A stretch of 35,198 nt of DNA, from positions 1 to 35,198 of the forward strand of contig JAWQRN010000171.1 of assembly GCA_033557685.1 (NCBI GenBank), given 5' to 3'. How positions within the stretch are numbered: the first letter of the stretch is position 1; each line of letters begins with the position of its first letter. The DNA comes from Sperchopsis tessellata. Lineage: Eukaryota > Arthropoda > Insecta > Coleoptera > Hydrophilidae. Positions 33,420 to 35,198 of this stretch are shown here, one piece after another. Under the pieces are notes generated by a model. The model saw only the letters and a program-made list of their open reading frames with translations. It ran no database searches and was not told the DNA's origin. Made by a program: the position numbers and the translations under genes.

Positions 33420-33925
33420 TAACAAGCTGCAGTATATGATCTTTTTGCCCTGACATGATGTGGCCCACATATTCAAGCTTCCTTCATTTAATCAAGTCAA
33501 TAATTTCCAATTCTTTCCCCGTTAAGTTGGTATGTCAGCGTCAAAAACCTTCTCCTTTCATGATTTGCTCAGTATCTTCTTGTAGACCCACATTTTGAAA
33601 GCCTGGCTCTTTTTGGTTTAAGGTACATGCTTCCATTCCATGTAGCAGAATGAAAAAAGCATACCATCTAGCCATTTTCATTCGCAAGTTTAGAGCCAGG
33701 TCCCGGCTACTGAACAGAATTCTCATTTTAAAAATTGAATTTTTGGCAATTTCTATTTTGGTTTTGATTTTGTTCTTTGGATCATTACTACTCTTTAGCC
33801 ACATACGTGTATTTGTACATGTCGACCTTCTTGGGTGTTCTCTATGATAAGTTGTACATTAGTTCTTGACTTCTTAGAAATTACCATATATTCTGTTTTC
33901 TTTAAGTTCAATGTTAACCTGTAGT
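33420..33925 (-). mobile_element. LINE reverse transcriptase 3' remnant in the Ras intron
   Basis: On the minus strand in order: LNIELKKTEYMVISKK, NVQLIIENTQE, then KIKTKIEIAKNSIFKMRILF, SSRDLALNLRMKMARWYAFF, HGMEACTLN, and after frame changes RKLEYVGHIMSGQKDHILQL. This is the thumb and C-terminal region of a LINE of the same general type as the remnant at 28849-29052. It has stops and frameshifts. It is sense with respect to Ras. Confidence 0.8.
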
Positions 33926-34984
33926 ATAATAATACACAGAAAGTACTAAACTTTGGATATGAATATTAGAGAAGCCAAATAAATATCAAAATTGATCTTA
34001 AATTTTGGGTTCCAGAATAGACTGACTTGAAACTATTGATATTTATTTCTAGTACACATGTATATTTGTACAATTTAATTCGATAAACTATAAATGCGCA
34101 ATAACTATATTATATATACTCACATTGCTTGATCCCAAAAAAATGTAAAAAACTGTCTCATAGATAGAAGTGATTACCAAAGTTCTAGGATATTGAGGAA
34201 AGGAAATGATACCTGATGTAACACGAACTTTTATTAAAATGGTCAAAAATTAGGTAGTCTTAATTTTTGACAGACAGGACTCAAGGCTCTAAGCCGAAAA
34301 CAAAGAAATAGGAATATACACACATCATTTCCCTCATAGACAAGCACTATTGCAAAATAAATTACAGTGATTTAAATCAAATATTGTATCAAGTTGTGAA
34401 AATAGCAAATTACTTTATATCCATGCTTTAATATGATTCTTTGGAAAATTGTGTGAGGTAATGAAGTTCTATGTTTTTCAAATGGTCATTTGCTTGCATG
34501 TAATATGAGCTTCGAAGAGTTAACTTACTTTTCTTTAGAAGATTTATTTGAAATTATTAATTAGCATGTTTAGCAGATTTACTTGACTAACCATACAAAT
34601 TAAACAATAGCACGAAACACAAAGAAGAAAGTATCCCTATGGCCCAGGATAAAGTGCTGGCATCTAAAGACAAGTTAAACATTTGATTTAGATAATTTTA
34701 ATTTATTAAATTCATGCAGAAATTACCTACTCACACATAATTAACCTAGTTTTTGAGACATTAATTATTGAAAACATAAAATTGAGCAACACTGTCCATT
34801 CATAAAAGTAAATATTCTTGTTACCAACCTTAACAGTTTTAAATTTAAAAGGGAAGAAGTGTTAGACATTTGTAAAAAGTAGTCTCACTAATAGACTATA
34901 CAAATATTTCTCAGAAGGCTGTAGTTGTGGCTAGTGAAAATCATAAACAGCACCTCTCGTTTTATGCTTTCATTTACAAATATG
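33926..34984. other. Ras intron, no feature recognised
   Basis: AT-rich sequence; no coding exon of Ras and no element found. Confidence 0.55.
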
Positions 34985-35198
34985 TCTTTGAAGTTAATTC
35001 TTCTTCTCAAGTTTCGGCTTCATACAGCAAGACATTCATCATATTCAAGTTGAATACCTTGACCTTTGTCCTTTTTGGTAAGCTCTCTCCATGAACGTAT
35101 GCTTTTCAACATATTAAAATAATTCTATACAACTCTAATTCTCCTTCTAACATCCACCCTCGCTGCCAAGTAAACTACTCGGAGAGCAAAAATTATCC
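34985..35198 (-). mobile_element. Probable LINE reverse transcriptase remnant at the window edge
   Basis: The minus strand gives broken pieces such as YLGSEGGC, TFMERAYQK / LTKKDK, and VLLYEAET, in the order expected for the LINE thumb region (YLGS, then TKxTKxxxF, then VLLYGxETW). The element continues beyond the window. Confidence 0.45.

Noticed and set aside
33034..35198. Search for further Ras exons
   Set aside because: No P-loop, switch or NKxD-coding sequence was found on the minus strand; the coding-like pieces there are LINE remnants.
1..35198. CRISPR arrays, operons, rRNA
   Set aside because: Nothing of the kind is present; the tandem units at 8620-8743 and 18046-18170 are contiguous minisatellites without unique spacers.

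Overview
The window is AT-rich animal nuclear DNA, most probably from an insect. It holds spliced genes with GT/AG introns, TA microsatellites, many decayed LINE and DNA-transposon relics, and proteins that read like insect orthologues. The species cannot be named from the sequence. There are no prokaryotic features.

Layout: (1) Bases 1-840 hold two degenerate or partial coding pieces: a plus-strand piece resembling an insect family of SWIM/YqaJ-type proteins (1-270), and a minus-strand THAP-like zinc-finger ORF (568-810). (2) Bases 841-1745 are a non-coding, presumably promoter-bearing interval with a CTCF-like motif. (3) Bases 1746-27251 carry one complete gene on the plus strand, the DENND4 orthologue (Drosophila Crag). 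I reconstruct 17 coding exons that join in phase to 4785 nt (1594 residues plus stop): MABP, uDENN, cDENN, dDENN, PPR-like repeat, a serine-rich linker, a Cys-rich zinc-binding module and a conserved C-terminal domain. (4) Bases 27252-32856 are intergenic or UTR sequence between two convergent genes, with LINE relics. (5) Bases 32857-33033 are the last coding exon of a classical Ras GTPase (Ras85D/KRAS-like) on the minus strand, ending in a CTIL prenylation box; its other exons lie beyond 35198. (6) Bases 33034-35198 are Ras intron sequence with two more LINE relics.

The introns of the DENND4 gene are a graveyard of mobile elements. They hold an antisense LINE of about 2.7 kb (intron 1), a near-perfect inverted repeat of about 1.93 kb (intron 3), an antisense LINE tail plus a Tc1/mariner-like transposase relic (intron 4), a small element with terminal inverted repeats next to TA runs (intron 8), an antisense LINE tail and a hAT (ZBED5/GTF2IRD2-like) relic (intron 10), and a sense-strand Jockey-like reverse transcriptase relic (intron 15). 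An interspersed module of roughly 75-90 bp, in two loci followed by four 33-34 bp tandem units, recurs five times in introns 3, 4 and 10. I do not recognise it as a named family.

DENND4/Crag is a Rab GEF (Rab10, Rab11) of polarised secretion and Ras is a growth-factor signalling GTPase. They lie tail to tail here, and nothing in the sequence implies a shared function. The most unusual object is the intron 3 palindrome, whose transcript could fold into a hairpin of about 0.9 kb.
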